64,000 bases of DNA from Enterobacter sp. 10-1 (GCA_002270295.1 NISF01000001.1:1612001-1676000), one strand, 5' to 3'; counted from the stretch's first letter, positions 18,513 through 27,820 are shown. Notes: generated by a model not told the origin, from the letters alone. Translations and numbers: made by a program.

Positions 18513-19453
18513 GCAGCACCTCCGGCAAGCGGTTTCAAACGAGGGTCAAACAGCGGCATCAGCAGATCGACCAGCAGGTTAATCAGCACGAAGCCAAGGG
18601 CCGAGATCATCACCACCGCCTGCAGCACGGCGATATCCTGATTATTCACCGCCTGCTGGGTTAGCTGCCCGAGCCCGCCGCGGCCAAACACGGTTTCGGT
18701 AATGAGCGCGCCGGCGATCAGTTCGCCAAGCAGCAGGCCGGCGATGTTCAGTACCGGCAGCAGGGCGTTACCGATGACGTGTCGCCACAGCACGCCGGTT
18801 TCGCTCATTCCTTTGGCCCGGGCGACGGCGACGAACGGCAGCGCGGCAACCTGGTCCATACTACGCAGCAGAATCTGCGCCAGCGGCGCGGAGATGGGCA
18901 CCGCCACGGCAATAATCGGCAGAATCAGCCCCTGTAGCGGGCTGGGGTTGATCACCGGGATCCAGCGCAGCTGGAAGGAGAACAGCTGAATCAGGGCGAT
19001 GCCGAGCCAGAAGGTGGGCAGGGAGATAAACAGCACCGGCAGCGATTGCAGGGCGTTGCTCAGCCAGCGTAACCCCGGCAGCCGCGCGGCGAAGGCGAGG
19101 GTAAACGCCAGCGCGATCGCCGCGATAAAGGCCGGAAACGCGAGGCTCAGGGTTTGCGGAAGATTGCTGGCGAGCAGCGCGTTGACCGCGATCCCCGCCT
19201 GCAGCGAGTAGCCAAAATCTCCGCGCAGCATCGCCAGCAGGCTGTGCACATACTGTCGCCACAGCGGGCTATCGGCGCCGTAGGCGAGGCGCATTTCGGC
19301 AATTTGCGCCGGGCTGAGGCCAAGATCCGGATTCTGGAACTTGATCAGCACCGCATCGCCCGGCAGAACCTGCAGCAGCACGAAGGAGAGGGTAAACGCC
19401 GCCCACAGCACCAGTAAACCCTGGCCCAGCCGGCTTAGAAGATAGCGGCTCAT
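18509..19453 (-). CDS. ABC transporter permease, DppB-like
   Basis: Inner-membrane permease of 314 residues: first helix at MSRYLLSRLGQGLLVLWAAF, long periplasmic loop, and C-terminal helices with the coupling loop FVAVARAKGMSETGVLWRHV. Partner of the DppC-like permease. I chose ATG 19453 because the family starts at this helix and a GGAG-type site lies upstream; an open frame up to 19516 overlaps the binding-protein gene. Starts ten bases after the solute-binding-protein stop. Confidence 0.9.
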   Translation of the reverse strand: MSRYLLSRLGQGLLVLWAAFTLSFVLLQVLPGDAVLIKFQNPDLGLSPAQIAEMRLAYGADSPLWRQYVHSLLAMLRGDFGYSLQAGIAVNALLASNLPQTLSLAFPAFIAAIALAFTLAFAARLPGLRWLSNALQSLPVLFISLPTFWLGIALIQLFSFQLRWIPVINPSPLQGLILPIIAVAVPISAPLAQILLRSMDQVAALPFVAVARAKGMSETGVLWRHVIGNALLPVLNIAGLLLGELIAGALITETVFGRGGLGQLTQQAVNNQDIAVLQAVVMISALGFVLINLLVDLLMPLFDPRLKPLAGGAA

Positions 19454-19463
19454 CGTCGGCTCC

Positions 19464-21086
19464 TTAATGCTTTTCGAGCCACGCGCCGTAGAACGACGGG
19501 CGGCCAACCGCTTCAAAACTGACGCCTTTCACCCATTTCGCCCCGGCAAACACCTGCGGCTCTTCAAAGATCGGGATCACGTAGGCGTTATCCAGCAGAT
19601 AGCGCTGGGCGTCGCCGGTGAGCTGCAGGCGCTTCTGCGCATCAACTTCGGCAGAAATGGCGGTGAGCAGGGCGTTGAGCTTATCGTCGCGGAAGCTCTG
19701 CACCTTGTCGCTGGAGCCGCCTTTTTGCAGCAGAGCATCGCGGTTGCCCGGGAAGAACATGCTTTTCACCACGTCCGGGTCGGCGCGACCGACCTCGGAA
19801 ACGGTGAGCGGCGTTTTCAGCGGATCGAGGTTATCGAGGGTCCGGCTGCCGGCGTCTCCGGCCTTGACGCTGAGCGCCACGCCGACCTGCCGCCACTGTT
19901 GAGCAACCAGCTGCAGCACCTCTTTATTTTGCGGCTGCGGCAGCGATTCATAGACCGTTAGCGCCAGCCGCTGGCCATCTTTGGCCCGAATACCGTCGGC
20001 GGCCGTTTTCCAGCCCGCTTCGTCCAGCAGGGCGTTGGCCTTCGCCGGGTCGAAGGTTAGCCTGTCGCTGAGGTTGACATAACCCGCCGCCGAGCTGGCG
20101 ATGGCCGACGTGGCCTGCGGGTAGTTGGCGGAAAACAGCGTTTCGACGACCTGCTTCGCGTTAGTGGCATGCAGCAGCGCCTGGCGAACGCGCAGATCGG
20201 AAACCAGCGGGTTATCCGGACGGAAGCTCAGGCTATCGTTCACTCCGCGAGTCGGCGCGGCGTAGATCGTAAAGCCCTGGTCGGTGGCCTGCTTTTCGTC
20301 GTAGGCCTGAACCTGGCGGATAAAGTCGGCCTGGCCCGCCAGCAGCGCGCCGATGCGCACGCTATCTTCCGGGGTGACGATAAAGGTAATACCGTCGAGG
20401 TTCGCCGGCCCCTGCTGCGGCAGGTTTTTTGGCCCCCACCGGTAATCTTTGCGGGCAACCAGCGTCAGCTCGCGGCCCGGTTTTTCATCTTTAACGCTGA
20501 ACGGGCCGGAGCCGATAATATTGCGCGCGTCGCCGAGCTCTTCGAAGTTGCGCTGCAGCGTGCTAAGCGACACCAGCCCGGAGCCGATGGTCGCCGTGCC
20601 CTGCAGGAAGCCAGGGGAGGGCTTTTTGAAATAGAACTTTACCGTCAGCGGGTCGATGACCTCGCTACGATCGTAGTTGTTTATCACCTCCGAGACCGGC
20701 AGGCGGTGGGCCTTATTCCCCAGCCCGTAGGTATCAAAGTTTTTGGCAACCGCGTTGGCGTCCAGCGGAGTGCCGTCGGAGAAGGTGACGCCGGGGCGTA
20801 GCCTGAACGTATATTCGGTTTTGTCGGCGTTAGTGCTCCAGCTCTCGGCAATCCACGGCTCGACCTCTAAGGTTTTGGGGTTCTGCCAGGTCAGCTTATC
20901 GGTGATCTGGTTGAGGATCCCGCCGTTAGGATAGAAGCCCCCGGCGGGCGGATAAAGGTTGGTATGCGGCTGCTGCTCAAGATAAATTAAGGTGCCGCCT
21001 TTAACCGGCGTATCGGCGGCCCAGGCTGAAAAGGCGCCTGATAAAAAAAGTGCTGCCAGCGCGGGCAGACGAAAACGGCTTTGCAT
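19464..21086 (-). CDS. ABC transporter periplasmic solute-binding protein (KPN_01854 family)
   Basis: Extracytoplasmic binding protein of 540 residues, SBP family 5 (peptide/nickel type). A signal peptide covers residues 1-23 (ends GAFSAWA before ADTPVKGG). Family features include IYLEQQPHTNLYPPAGGFYP and EYTFRLRPGVTFSDGTPLDANAVAKNF. First gene of the operon binding protein-permease-permease-ATPase-monooxygenase-CMD protein. An AAAGGAATT ribosome site precedes the ATG at 21086. The 300 bases upstream to the lipoprotein gene hold its promoter; GCATGTGCATAAAAAGCAT repeats there may be regulatory but match no consensus I can name. Confidence 0.9.
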   Translation of the reverse strand: MQSRFRLPALAALFLSGAFSAWAADTPVKGGTLIYLEQQPHTNLYPPAGGFYPNGGILNQITDKLTWQNPKTLEVEPWIAESWSTNADKTEYTFRLRPGVTFSDGTPLDANAVAKNFDTYGLGNKAHRLPVSEVINNYDRSEVIDPLTVKFYFKKPSPGFLQGTATIGSGLVSLSTLQRNFEELGDARNIIGSGPFSVKDEKPGRELTLVARKDYRWGPKNLPQQGPANLDGITFIVTPEDSVRIGALLAGQADFIRQVQAYDEKQATDQGFTIYAAPTRGVNDSLSFRPDNPLVSDLRVRQALLHATNAKQVVETLFSANYPQATSAIASSAAGYVNLSDRLTFDPAKANALLDEAGWKTAADGIRAKDGQRLALTVYESLPQPQNKEVLQLVAQQWRQVGVALSVKAGDAGSRTLDNLDPLKTPLTVSEVGRADPDVVKSMFFPGNRDALLQKGGSSDKVQSFRDDKLNALLTAISAEVDAQKRLQLTGDAQRYLLDNAYVIPIFEEPQVFAGAKWVKGVSFEAVGRPSFYGAWLEKH

Positions 21087-21386
21087 GGTGAATTCCTTTG
21101 TTATCTATTGTGTTGTCATCATCCGGCGCGGTTATTGACAAAGGAACGAAGCATTTGCGCTAAGCATGTGCATAAAAAGCATTAATACCTGGGATAATTC
21201 AAACTGCGCCTGCGTTGACGGCAGTCACTTACTTAGGGAATTCTCTCCTGGCCGCCTTGGTGCCGGGTTAATTTTATTTTTTTTCGGCTGGCACTAATCT
21301 CATAATTTGATAAAAAGATTGAGATGATACTTAAGGTTGATAAATTAATGGCCGACAAATGAATGTCGCTAAACGGGAAAAGGGTA

Positions 21387-21956
21387 ATGCTGAAATATTT
21401 ACTGGGGCTGGCGGTGGTGTTATTGACCGGCTGCACCGCGGCGCCGAATTTACCGCCGACCGATACCATAACGAAAGTTAAGCCGATCTCGGCCGGTATT
21501 ATTGCGGTGTCCAATAAATACACCTATCGGTTTTATCGGGACGGCGCCCCGCAGGAGTATCAGCGCTATAACACCTTCTACCAGCGTTTTAATAAAGTCG
21601 CCGCGGGCGTGCGGGTAAACTTTGCGGTTAAGCAACATGAGGTGGTGGCGGAATATCTGGTGGTGCTTGATAAACGTAAACTGGACGCAGCGCAGCAGAC
21701 GATATTAACCAATGAATATAAAGCGACGGCGCTGGATAGTGAACATCTCGGCGTGTTGTTTAAAGCTTCCGGCTACTGGACGGCAGGGAATCCGAACGAG
21801 CTTGAAGAGTCCTGGCGACTCTCCAGCCCGGTGGTGGTGTCGATCAACGATCGGACGCAAACTCTTTCTACCCTCGGAACCATCGCGCTGATCCCGCTGG
21901 TGCCGCTATTTCCGCTGTACATGATGTACGGCTGCGCGACCGGGCCGTGCGTATAG
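21387..21956 (+). CDS. Putative lipoprotein of unknown function
   Basis: Predicted lipoprotein of 189 residues. The signal MLKYLLGLAVVLLTGC ends in a lipobox with Cys16, so signal peptidase II processing is expected; the +2 residue is Thr, which favours the outer membrane. The mature part is mixed alpha/beta with no family that I recognise, and it ends in a hydrophobic stretch (TIALIPLVPLFPLYMMYG) and two more cysteines. I chose ATG 21387 because the lipobox sits at normal distance and AAAGGG lies four bases upstream; ATG 21363 would add eight residues. Lower GC at its start than neighbours. Convergent with adhP. Confidence 0.75.
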   Translation: MLKYLLGLAVVLLTGCTAAPNLPPTDTITKVKPISAGIIAVSNKYTYRFYRDGAPQEYQRYNTFYQRFNKVAAGVRVNFAVKQHEVVAEYLVVLDKRKLDAAQQTILTNEYKATALDSEHLGVLFKASGYWTAGNPNELEESWRLSSPVVVSINDRTQTLSTLGTIALIPLVPLFPLYMMYGCATGPCV

Positions 21957-21966
21957 CCTGAGCAGA

Positions 21967-21992
21967 CGCCTCTCCCTGATTCGGAAGAGGCG
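21967..21992. terminator. Hairpin between lipoprotein gene and adhP
   Basis: Seven-base-pair stem CGCCTCT (21967-21973) with AGAGGCG (21986-21992) lying in the 42 bases between two converging stop codons. Likely a shared transcript end, although no T tract is present. Confidence 0.45.
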
Positions 21993-21998
21993 CAAAGA

Positions 21999-23009
21999 TC
22001 AGCGACGGAAGTCGATAACCATACGGCCGCGGATCTGCCCCTGTTCCATCTCTTTAAAGATGGCGTTGATATCGCCCAGCGGGCGCAGCGTCACTTTTGG
22101 CACCACTTTCCCTTCGGCGGCAAACTGGAAGGCCTCAATCAGATCCTGACGGGTACCCACCAGCGAACCCACCACTTCGATACCGTCCAGCACCAGACGC
22201 GGAATGTCGAGGCTCATGGCTTCCGGCGGCAGGCCAACGGCCACCACGCGGCCACCGGCGCGCACGGCGTCGACGGCAGAGTTGAACGCGGCCTTCGCGA
22301 CGGCGGTCACCACGGCGGCATGGGCGCCGCCGGTCTTCTCCTGAATAACCTTCGCCGCGTCTTCGCTGCGGGAGTTGACGGTCAGGTCGGCGCCCATCTC
22401 TGCGGCCAGCTTCAGCTGCTCATCGTTGACGTCGATGGTGATAACTTTGGCATTGAAGACGTTTTTCGCATACTGCAGCGCCAGATTGCCCAGGCCGCCA
22501 AGGCCGTAAATCGCGATCCACTGGCCCGGCTTGACGTGGGAGACTTTCACCGCTTTGTAGGTCGTTACGCCGGCGCAGGTGATGCTGCTGGCGGCCGCGG
22601 AGTCGAGGCCATCCGGGACTTTTACCGCGTAGTTGGCGGTGACGATACACTCTTCCGCCATGCCGCCGTCAACGGTATAGCCGGCGTTTTTTACCGAGCG
22701 GCAGAGCGTTTCGTTGCCGCTGTTACAGTAATCACAGTGGCCGCAGCCTTCAAAGAACCATGCCACGCTGGCGCGATCGCCGGGTTTCAGTGAATTTACG
22801 CCGGGACCGACCTGCAGAACCACGCCGACGCCCTCATGCCCGAGGATAACGCCGGTTTTATCACCAAAATCGCCGTTTTTGACGTGCAGGTCGGTGTGGC
22901 AGACGCCACAGCAGTCCATTTTCAGCAGCGCTTCGCCATGTTGCAGGGGACGCAGCGTTTTTTCCGTTACATTGACCTGATGATCGTGAGTGACAACGGC
23001 AGCTCTCAT
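21999..23009 (-). CDS. adhP: Alcohol dehydrogenase, propanol-preferring (zinc, NAD)
   Basis: Cytosolic medium-chain zinc alcohol dehydrogenase of 336 residues, nearly colinear with E. coli AdhP; oxidises ethanol and propanol with NAD. Catalytic zinc ligands start at Cys37 (CCGVCHTD) with the GHEGVG histidine, and the structural zinc loop is [15 protein letters not shown]. The Rossmann motif [15 protein letters not shown] is intact. Its place before maeA follows E. coli, although here an exported pyrophosphatase and an ABC-F gene lie between. Start ATG at 23009 with GGAG upstream. Confidence 0.95.
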   Translation of the reverse strand: MRAAVVTHDHQVNVTEKTLRPLQHGEALLKMDCCGVCHTDLHVKNGDFGDKTGVILGHEGVGVVLQVGPGVNSLKPGDRASVAWFFEGCGHCDYCNSGNETLCRSVKNAGYTVDGGMAEECIVTANYAVKVPDGLDSAAASSITCAGVTTYKAVKVSHVKPGQWIAIYGLGGLGNLALQYAKNVFNAKVITIDVNDEQLKLAAEMGADLTVNSRSEDAAKVIQEKTGGAHAAVVTAVAKAAFNSAVDAVRAGGRVVAVGLPPEAMSLDIPRLVLDGIEVVGSLVGTRQDLIEAFQFAAEGKVVPKVTLRPLGDINAIFKEMEQGQIRGRMVIDFRR

Positions 23010-23265
23010 GTTTTCTCCTTGATATTAGTGACAAATCACGTCGTGTTCTTTGTGAATAATACTCATTAAGGATTAACTATTGTGCCGTTAAATGCAATTT
23101 TTGTAGTGAAAAGTGTGGTTTAAATCAGGCGGTGTGGCTAAAAGGACGTTTTTTGCTCAATATTATAGCTGTTAATATTTATGCCATGAATCGGTCATAT
23201 TCCTTTCATTGCTTACCGGCAGGCTGTTATTGGACAATTTCTTATAACAACAGAGTGATAACCCA

Positions 23266-23865
23266 ATGCATCTGGTAAAAAACATCATCGCCGCAACGCT
23301 GCTCTTCTCCGCCGCCGCTCAGGCCGATAACGTGCTGGATTTCCCGCAGCCGGAAAACAATCCGGAGGAGTTTTACGCGGTCACCGAAATTCCCGCCGGC
23401 GGCATTATCAAATATGAAACTGACGCCAAAACCGGGTTTATCATCGCCGATCGTTTCCAGTCGATGCCGGTGGCTTATCCGGCCAACTACGGTTCGCTGA
23501 CCCAGTCGCTGGCCGGTGATGGCGATCCGCTTGATGTGGTGTTCTATACCCGCGCGCCGATGGCGCCCGGAACCTTGATTAAGCTGCGGGCGATTGGCGT
23601 GCTGAAGATGATCGATGGCGGTGAGAAGGACGATAAAATCATCGCCGTGCCGGCCAGCAAAATTGATCCGACTTATGACGATATTAAAAGCATCAGCGAT
23701 CTGCCGAAAATGGAGCAGGAGCGTCTGCAGGCCTTCTTCCGGGTTTATAAGCAGCTGCCGGATGGCCGTAAAAAGGTGGAGCTGAACGGCTTTAACGATG
23801 CCGAGACGGCGAAACAGGAAATTAAACAGGCATGGGATGCCTGGAAAGCGAAAAAGCCGCAGTAA
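23266..23865 (+). CDS. Exported inorganic pyrophosphatase (family I)
   Basis: Family I soluble inorganic pyrophosphatase of 199 residues that carries a signal peptide (residues 1-20, cleaved after AAAQA), so it should act in the periplasm rather than the cytosol. The metal-binding core is present: Asp85, Asp87 and Asp90 in GDGDPLDVVF, and the later Asp-rich EKDDKIIAVP. Typical cytosolic Ppa is about 175 residues with no signal. It would hydrolyse diphosphate released in the periplasm. Stands alone, divergent from adhP by 256 bases, and ends at a strong hairpin. Confidence 0.88.
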   Translation: MHLVKNIIAATLLFSAAAQADNVLDFPQPENNPEEFYAVTEIPAGGIIKYETDAKTGFIIADRFQSMPVAYPANYGSLTQSLAGDGDPLDVVFYTRAPMAPGTLIKLRAIGVLKMIDGGEKDDKIIAVPASKIDPTYDDIKSISDLPKMEQERLQAFFRVYKQLPDGRKKVELNGFNDAETAKQEIKQAWDAWKAKKPQ

Positions 23866-23877
23866 CCGGCTAAACGA

Positions 23878-23922
23878 AGCCCGGCTCAGGCTTGACGCCG
23901 CGAGCCGGGCTGGTTTGGTTTT
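23878..23922 (+). terminator. Terminator after the exported pyrophosphatase gene
   Basis: Perfect 10-base-pair stem, AGCCCGGCTC (23878-23887) and GAGCCGGGCT (23902-23911), followed by the T-rich GGTTTGGTTTT. It also sits just past the stop of the converging ABC-F gene. Confidence 0.75.
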
Positions 23923-25633
23923 AACTCAGTCGGGCATTAATTTCTGCGATCTCCTTACGCCACTGCGCCTGCTGCTGCGGTTTCTGATGCTTCGGCTTAC
24001 GCGCAAGATCTTCAGCCAGGCGCTGTTCCAGGCTAATCAGCCGTTCCAGCAGCGCATCGCCGTCCTCTGCGGGCGTTGCCGCCGCCGGCACCTGCGCTGG
24101 CCGTTCGCACTGGCCGGTAACATTCCGCAGCCGCGCATAGACCTCGTCGACGTCGTGCCATTCGCTGAGGCCCTGGTCGTCGATCAGCCAGAAGCGGTTA
24201 CAGCTTCTGGCGATCAGCTGACGGTCATGGCTGACCAGCAGCAGGCCGCCGGGATAGTCCCGCAGCGTAGCCGCCAGCGCCTCTTTGCCTTCCATATCAA
24301 GATGGTTGGTGGGCTCATCTAACAGCAGCAGGCTATAGCGCGCCAGCGACAGCCCGACAAACAGCAGCCGGGAGCGTTCGCCTCCGCTCAGGGTGCTGAC
24401 CTTCTGCCCGTGACGGGCCCAGCCGAAGCCGGCGGAAATCAGCGCGCGCTTACGCGCCTCCGGGGCCGGCGCAAAGGCTTCAAGCGCCTCCAGCAGGCTG
24501 TGGCTATCGGCCAGCTGATGCAGCGTCTGATCATAGTAACCCGGGCTGAGGCGGGGGTGCAGACGTAGCCCGGCGTCTGGTGCCGCCTGCTGCAGTTGCC
24601 GCCACAGCAGGCGCAGCAGCGACGATTTTCCGCCGCCGTTGCGGCCCATTATTGCGACCCGATCGCCGCTTTTCAGCCGCGCCAGCCCGGTGGTGAACAG
24701 GGCGGGCAGCCCCGGCGCCGGCGGGACCGGTAGTCGTTCCATTTCCAGCAGACGGTCGGCCTGCACCGCGTCGCCATGCAGCGCCAGCCGCCACGGCGTC
24801 CCGGCGGTCACGCTGGTTTGACTCTCCTTGAGACGCAGCACCTGTTTTTCCATCTGTTTGGCTTTGCGCGAGAGATCTTCGTTGTCATAGACCTGCCCCC
24901 AGGTAGCTAACCGCCTGGCGCTGGCGGCGACGCGGTCGATCTCCTTTTGCTCGGCCTTATGGCGCAGGGCGTCGCTTTCATCCTGCTCCTGCAGCGCCCG
25001 GCGAGCCGCGCTGCAGGGGAGAGAGAAGGCGTGCAGGCTGCTGTCGCGCAGGATCCAACTGGTATTAGTTACAGCATCCAGTAAGAGATTGTCGTGCGAC
25101 ACCACGACGAAGCTCCCCTGCCAGGTTTGCAGGAAGCTTTCCAGCCACAGCAGGGTTGGCAGGTCGAGATGGTTGCCGGGTTCATCAAGCAGCAGCAGAT
25201 CTGGCTGCTGAATCAGGGCCCGCGCCAGCAGCAGCCGGGTATGCTGGCCGCCGCTGAGGTTGGCCGCCTGCTGCCCGAAGCTGGCGGCGCCAAAGCCCAT
25301 TTCGGCCAGCAGGCGCTCCGCCTGCCAGCGATGGTTTTCGCGACCCGCAGCGGGGAGGCGAGCCAGTACCGCCTGCACCAGCGATTGCGCTAATACCGCC
25401 TCCGGCAGATGCTGCTCCACGCGGGCCAGCAGGCAATGGTTAGCCAGCGCCACGCGGCCGGAATTGGGCGTAAGCGTACCGTCGAGTACCTGCAGCAAGG
25501 TGCTTTTCCCGCAGCCGTTATAGCCCATCAGGCCGATGCGGTCGCCTTTTTTGAGGGTAAAAGAGAGATCGTTGAATAACGGGCCAAATGCCGTTTCAAC
25601 GTACAGCGATTGTGCGGTTAAGAGTGTGCTCAT
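23921..25633 (-). CDS. ABC-F family ATPase (ribosome-associated or resistance type)
   Basis: Cytoplasmic protein of 570 residues with two ABC domains and no membrane segments, the ABC-F layout. Domain 1 has Walker A GYNGCGKST (37-45), signature LSGGQ (126-130) and Walker B LLLLDEPGNHLD near 147. Domain 2 has GRNGGGKSS, LSGGERSRL and LLLLDEPTNHLD. The inter-domain linker is helical and charged (EQKEIDRVAASARRL, then RKAKQMEKQVLRLKES). ABC-F proteins bind the ribosomal E site; some protect against antibiotics. It is none of EttA, Uup, YbiT or YheS by length and sequence. A leader ORF and pairing arms upstream suggest regulation by ribosome stalling, which would fit a drug-response role. Substrate or drug unknown. 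Confidence 0.88.
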   Translation of the reverse strand: MSTLLTAQSLYVETAFGPLFNDLSFTLKKGDRIGLMGYNGCGKSTLLQVLDGTLTPNSGRVALANHCLLARVEQHLPEAVLAQSLVQAVLARLPAAGRENHRWQAERLLAEMGFGAASFGQQAANLSGGQHTRLLLARALIQQPDLLLLDEPGNHLDLPTLLWLESFLQTWQGSFVVVSHDNLLLDAVTNTSWILRDSSLHAFSLPCSAARRALQEQDESDALRHKAEQKEIDRVAASARRLATWGQVYDNEDLSRKAKQMEKQVLRLKESQTSVTAGTPWRLALHGDAVQADRLLEMERLPVPPAPGLPALFTTGLARLKSGDRVAIMGRNGGGKSSLLRLLWRQLQQAAPDAGLRLHPRLSPGYYDQTLHQLADSHSLLEALEAFAPAPEARKRALISAGFGWARHGQKVSTLSGGERSRLLFVGLSLARYSLLLLDEPTNHLDMEGKEALAATLRDYPGGLLLVSHDRQLIARSCNRFWLIDDQGLSEWHDVDEVYARLRNVTGQCERPAQVPAAATPAEDGDALLERLISLEQRLAEDLARKPKHQKPQQQAQWRKEIAEINARLS

Positions 25634-25642
25634 TGTGACTTA

Positions 25643-25778
25643 CTCAAGAGTTACAGGCATGAGAATGCCTCGTCAAACATCGCTGACGATAACCCGGTAA
25701 GCCCGAGGGAAGGGAATTAAGGTTTGGTTTCTTCGCTCAAGCTAAAGTTATCGCAGCACGATACCGATAACGCTTGAG
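25643..25778 (-). promoter_or_regulatory. Alternative-pairing leader region of the ABC-F gene
   Basis: In the minus-strand RNA a long stem forms between CTCAAGC-GTTATCG (25778-25765) and CGATAAC-TTTA-GCTTGAG (25753-25736): 14 pairs with a four-base bulge. Arm 1 lies in leader codons 18-23, and arm 2 covers the leader's last sense codon and stop. Further down, a second GTTATCG (25693-25687) can pair with the CGATAAC of arm 2. A CTTGAG (25648-25643), ten bases before the ABC-F ATG, can pair with the CTCAAG of arm 1. No T tract follows, so control of translation rather than termination is the better guess. All of this is from sequence complementarity. Confidence 0.6.
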
Positions 25779-25831
25779 GGGGTACGATCGCCAAATGTAT
25801 GTGAAAAAATAAACATTTCACAGTACAGCAT
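25748..25831 (-). CDS. 27-residue leader peptide upstream of the ABC-F gene
   Basis: Short frame starting MLYCEMFIFSHTFG and ending SSVIGIVLR, with an excellent Shine-Dalgarno (AAGGAGGA, five bases before ATG). Its stop lies 114 bases before the ABC-F start. Its last ten codons form one arm of a long hairpin. Leader peptides of this kind control erm, cat and several resistance ABC-F genes through ribosome stalling. I do not recognise the peptide itself, and its translation is inferred from the ribosome site and placement. Confidence 0.6.
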   Translation of the reverse strand: MLYCEMFIFSHTFGDRTPSSVIGIVLR

Positions 25832-25929
25832 GGGGTCCTCCTTTTTTATTCAGTTAGTTGACAGGTGCAGGCAGTGTAGAAGGAGAACGTCGATTTAGCT
25901 AGCGGCTAAATCCAGGAGGGATGCGGGGC

Positions 25930-25956
25930 AAAAAAGCGGGCCCCGTAGAGGCCCGC
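25930..25956 (-). terminator. Intrinsic terminator of maeA
   Basis: On the minus strand a stem of GCGGGCC and GGCCCGC (plus-strand 25950-25956 and 25936-25942) is followed by six T residues (25935-25930). It lies about 50 bases past the maeA stop. Confidence 0.85.
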
Positions 25957-26006
25957 CGCGTTCGCCGTTATCCAGATGGCGTGTCGCTTGTCGAGACCAA
26001 TCGCGA

Positions 26007-27704
26007 TTAAATCGACGTCCGACGGTAGTTGCGATACTCCGGCTGCCAGAAGTTATCGCTGATCGACTGCAGCAACGCCTCAGCGGAGGTTTTCACCGCC
26101 ACGCCCTGTTCCTGAGCGACTTTACCAACCGCAAAGGCGATAGCGCGCGACACGGTCTGAATATCCTTCAGCTCCGGCAGCACCGGGCCTTCGCCGTTGT
26201 TCACCAGCGGGGAGTGCTTCGCCAACGTTTCGCTGGCGGCCATCAGCATATCCTCGGTGACCCGCGAGGCGCCGGAGGCGATGACCCCGAGACCAATTCC
26301 GGGGAAGATATAGGAGTTATTGCACTGGGCGATCACGTACTGCTTGCCTTTCAGCGTCACCGGCGCAAACGGGCTGCCGGTGGCGACCAGCGCTTCGCCG
26401 TCGGTCCAGCTAAGAATGTTCTGCGGCGTCGCTTCCACCCGGGAAGTGGGGTTCGACAGCGGCATCACGATCGGCCGCGGGCAGTGCTTATGCATTTCGC
26501 GAATAATTTCTTCGGTGAACAACCCCGGCTGGCCGGAAACGCCGATCAAAATATTGGGCTTGACGTTGCGCACGACGTCCAGCAGAGAGAGAACGTCGCT
26601 GGTGGTATCCCACTGCTGCAGGTTTTCCCGCTTCTGCACCAGCTTGCTCTGAAACGGCAGCAGGTTCGGCATCGCGTCGGTGAGCAGACCGAAGCGATCG
26701 ACCATAAAGACGCGCTGGCGCGCGGCCTCTTCACTTAGGCCTTCACGCTGGATCTGGGCGACGATCTGCTCGGCGATACCGCAGCCGGCGGAACCGGCGC
26801 CGAGGAAGACAATTTTCTGTTCGCTCAGCTGGCTGCCGGCACCGCGGCTGGCGGCGATCAGCGTACCCACGGTGACCGAAGCGGTGCCCTGGATATCATC
26901 GTTGAACGAGCAGATTTCATTCCGGTAGCGGTTAAGCAGCGGCATGGCGTTCTTCTGCGCAAAGTCTTCAAACTGCAGCAGAACGTCCGGCCAGCGATGC
27001 TTAATGGCCTGGATAACGTCATCAACGAACTGATAGTACTCGTCATCGGTGATACGCGGGTGACGCCAGCCCATATACAGCGGATCGTCGAGCAGCTGCT
27101 GATTGTTGGTTCCGACGTCCAGCACCACGGGCAGCGTGTAGGCCGGGCTGATCCCGCCGCAGGTGGTGTACAGCGACAGCTTCCCGATAGGGATACCCAT
27201 TCCGCCGATGCCCTGATCGCCAAGGCCCAGGATACGCTCACCGTCGGTGACCACGATCACCTTAACGTTGTGGTTAGGCACGTTTTGCAGGATATCGTCG
27301 AGGTTATGTCGGTTCTGGTAGGAGATAAATACGCCACGGGCGCGGCGATAGATCTCGGAGAAACGTTCGCAGGCGGCGCCGACCGTCGGGGTATAGATGA
27401 CCGGCATCATCTCTTCAAGATGGTTGCCAATCAGGCGATAAAAGAGCGTTTCGTTGGTGTCCTGAATATTACGCAGGTAAATGTGCTTGTCGATCTCGGT
27501 TTTGAATCCCTGATACTGGATCCACGCGCGCTCGGCCTGCTCTTCGATGGTTTCGACCACTTCCGGCAGCAGGCCCAGCAGGTTGAAGCTGCTGCGCTCT
27601 TCGATGCTGAAGGCGCTACCTTTGTTAAGAAGCGGAAACTCAAGCAGGACGGGACCCGCGTAGGGGATGTACAGGGAACGGTTTTTTTTATGGGTGAATT
27701 GCAT
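26007..27704 (-). CDS. maeA: NAD-dependent malic enzyme
   Basis: Cytosolic malate dehydrogenase (oxaloacetate-decarboxylating) of 565 residues, converting malate to pyruvate and CO2 with NAD. Family features are the malic signature [16 protein letters not shown], the catalytic Tyr in [14 protein letters not shown], and the NAD-binding loop [16 protein letters not shown]. Length and sequence match E. coli MaeA (SfcA). The order adhP-maeA-sra follows E. coli. Its own terminator lies at 25930. No anomaly seen. Confidence 0.96.
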   Translation of the reverse strand: MQFTHKKNRSLYIPYAGPVLLEFPLLNKGSAFSIEERSSFNLLGLLPEVVETIEEQAERAWIQYQGFKTEIDKHIYLRNIQDTNETLFYRLIGNHLEEMMPVIYTPTVGAACERFSEIYRRARGVFISYQNRHNLDDILQNVPNHNVKVIVVTDGERILGLGDQGIGGMGIPIGKLSLYTTCGGISPAYTLPVVLDVGTNNQQLLDDPLYMGWRHPRITDDEYYQFVDDVIQAIKHRWPDVLLQFEDFAQKNAMPLLNRYRNEICSFNDDIQGTASVTVGTLIAASRGAGSQLSEQKIVFLGAGSAGCGIAEQIVAQIQREGLSEEAARQRVFMVDRFGLLTDAMPNLLPFQSKLVQKRENLQQWDTTSDVLSLLDVVRNVKPNILIGVSGQPGLFTEEIIREMHKHCPRPIVMPLSNPTSRVEATPQNILSWTDGEALVATGSPFAPVTLKGKQYVIAQCNNSYIFPGIGLGVIASGASRVTEDMLMAASETLAKHSPLVNNGEGPVLPELKDIQTVSRAIAFAVGKVAQEQGVAVKTSAEALLQSISDNFWQPEYRNYRRTSI

Positions 27705-27820
27705 CGCACTAACTCCTTGATAATCGCATCAGGCCCGGCGCGGCGATAGACGGGCGGGCTGGCATGGAATGCAGCGGGCAGAGTATAGAGCAGTTGCTGT
27801 TAAAGAGGGGAGATAGTGCT

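Noticed and set aside
21233-21523. Minus-strand frame overlapping the lipoprotein gene
   Set aside because: The plus-strand frame has a proper lipobox and ribosome site; the antisense frame has neither.
25736-25778. Long hairpin in the ABC-F leader as an intrinsic terminator
   Set aside because: No U tract follows on either strand; a role in translation control fits better.
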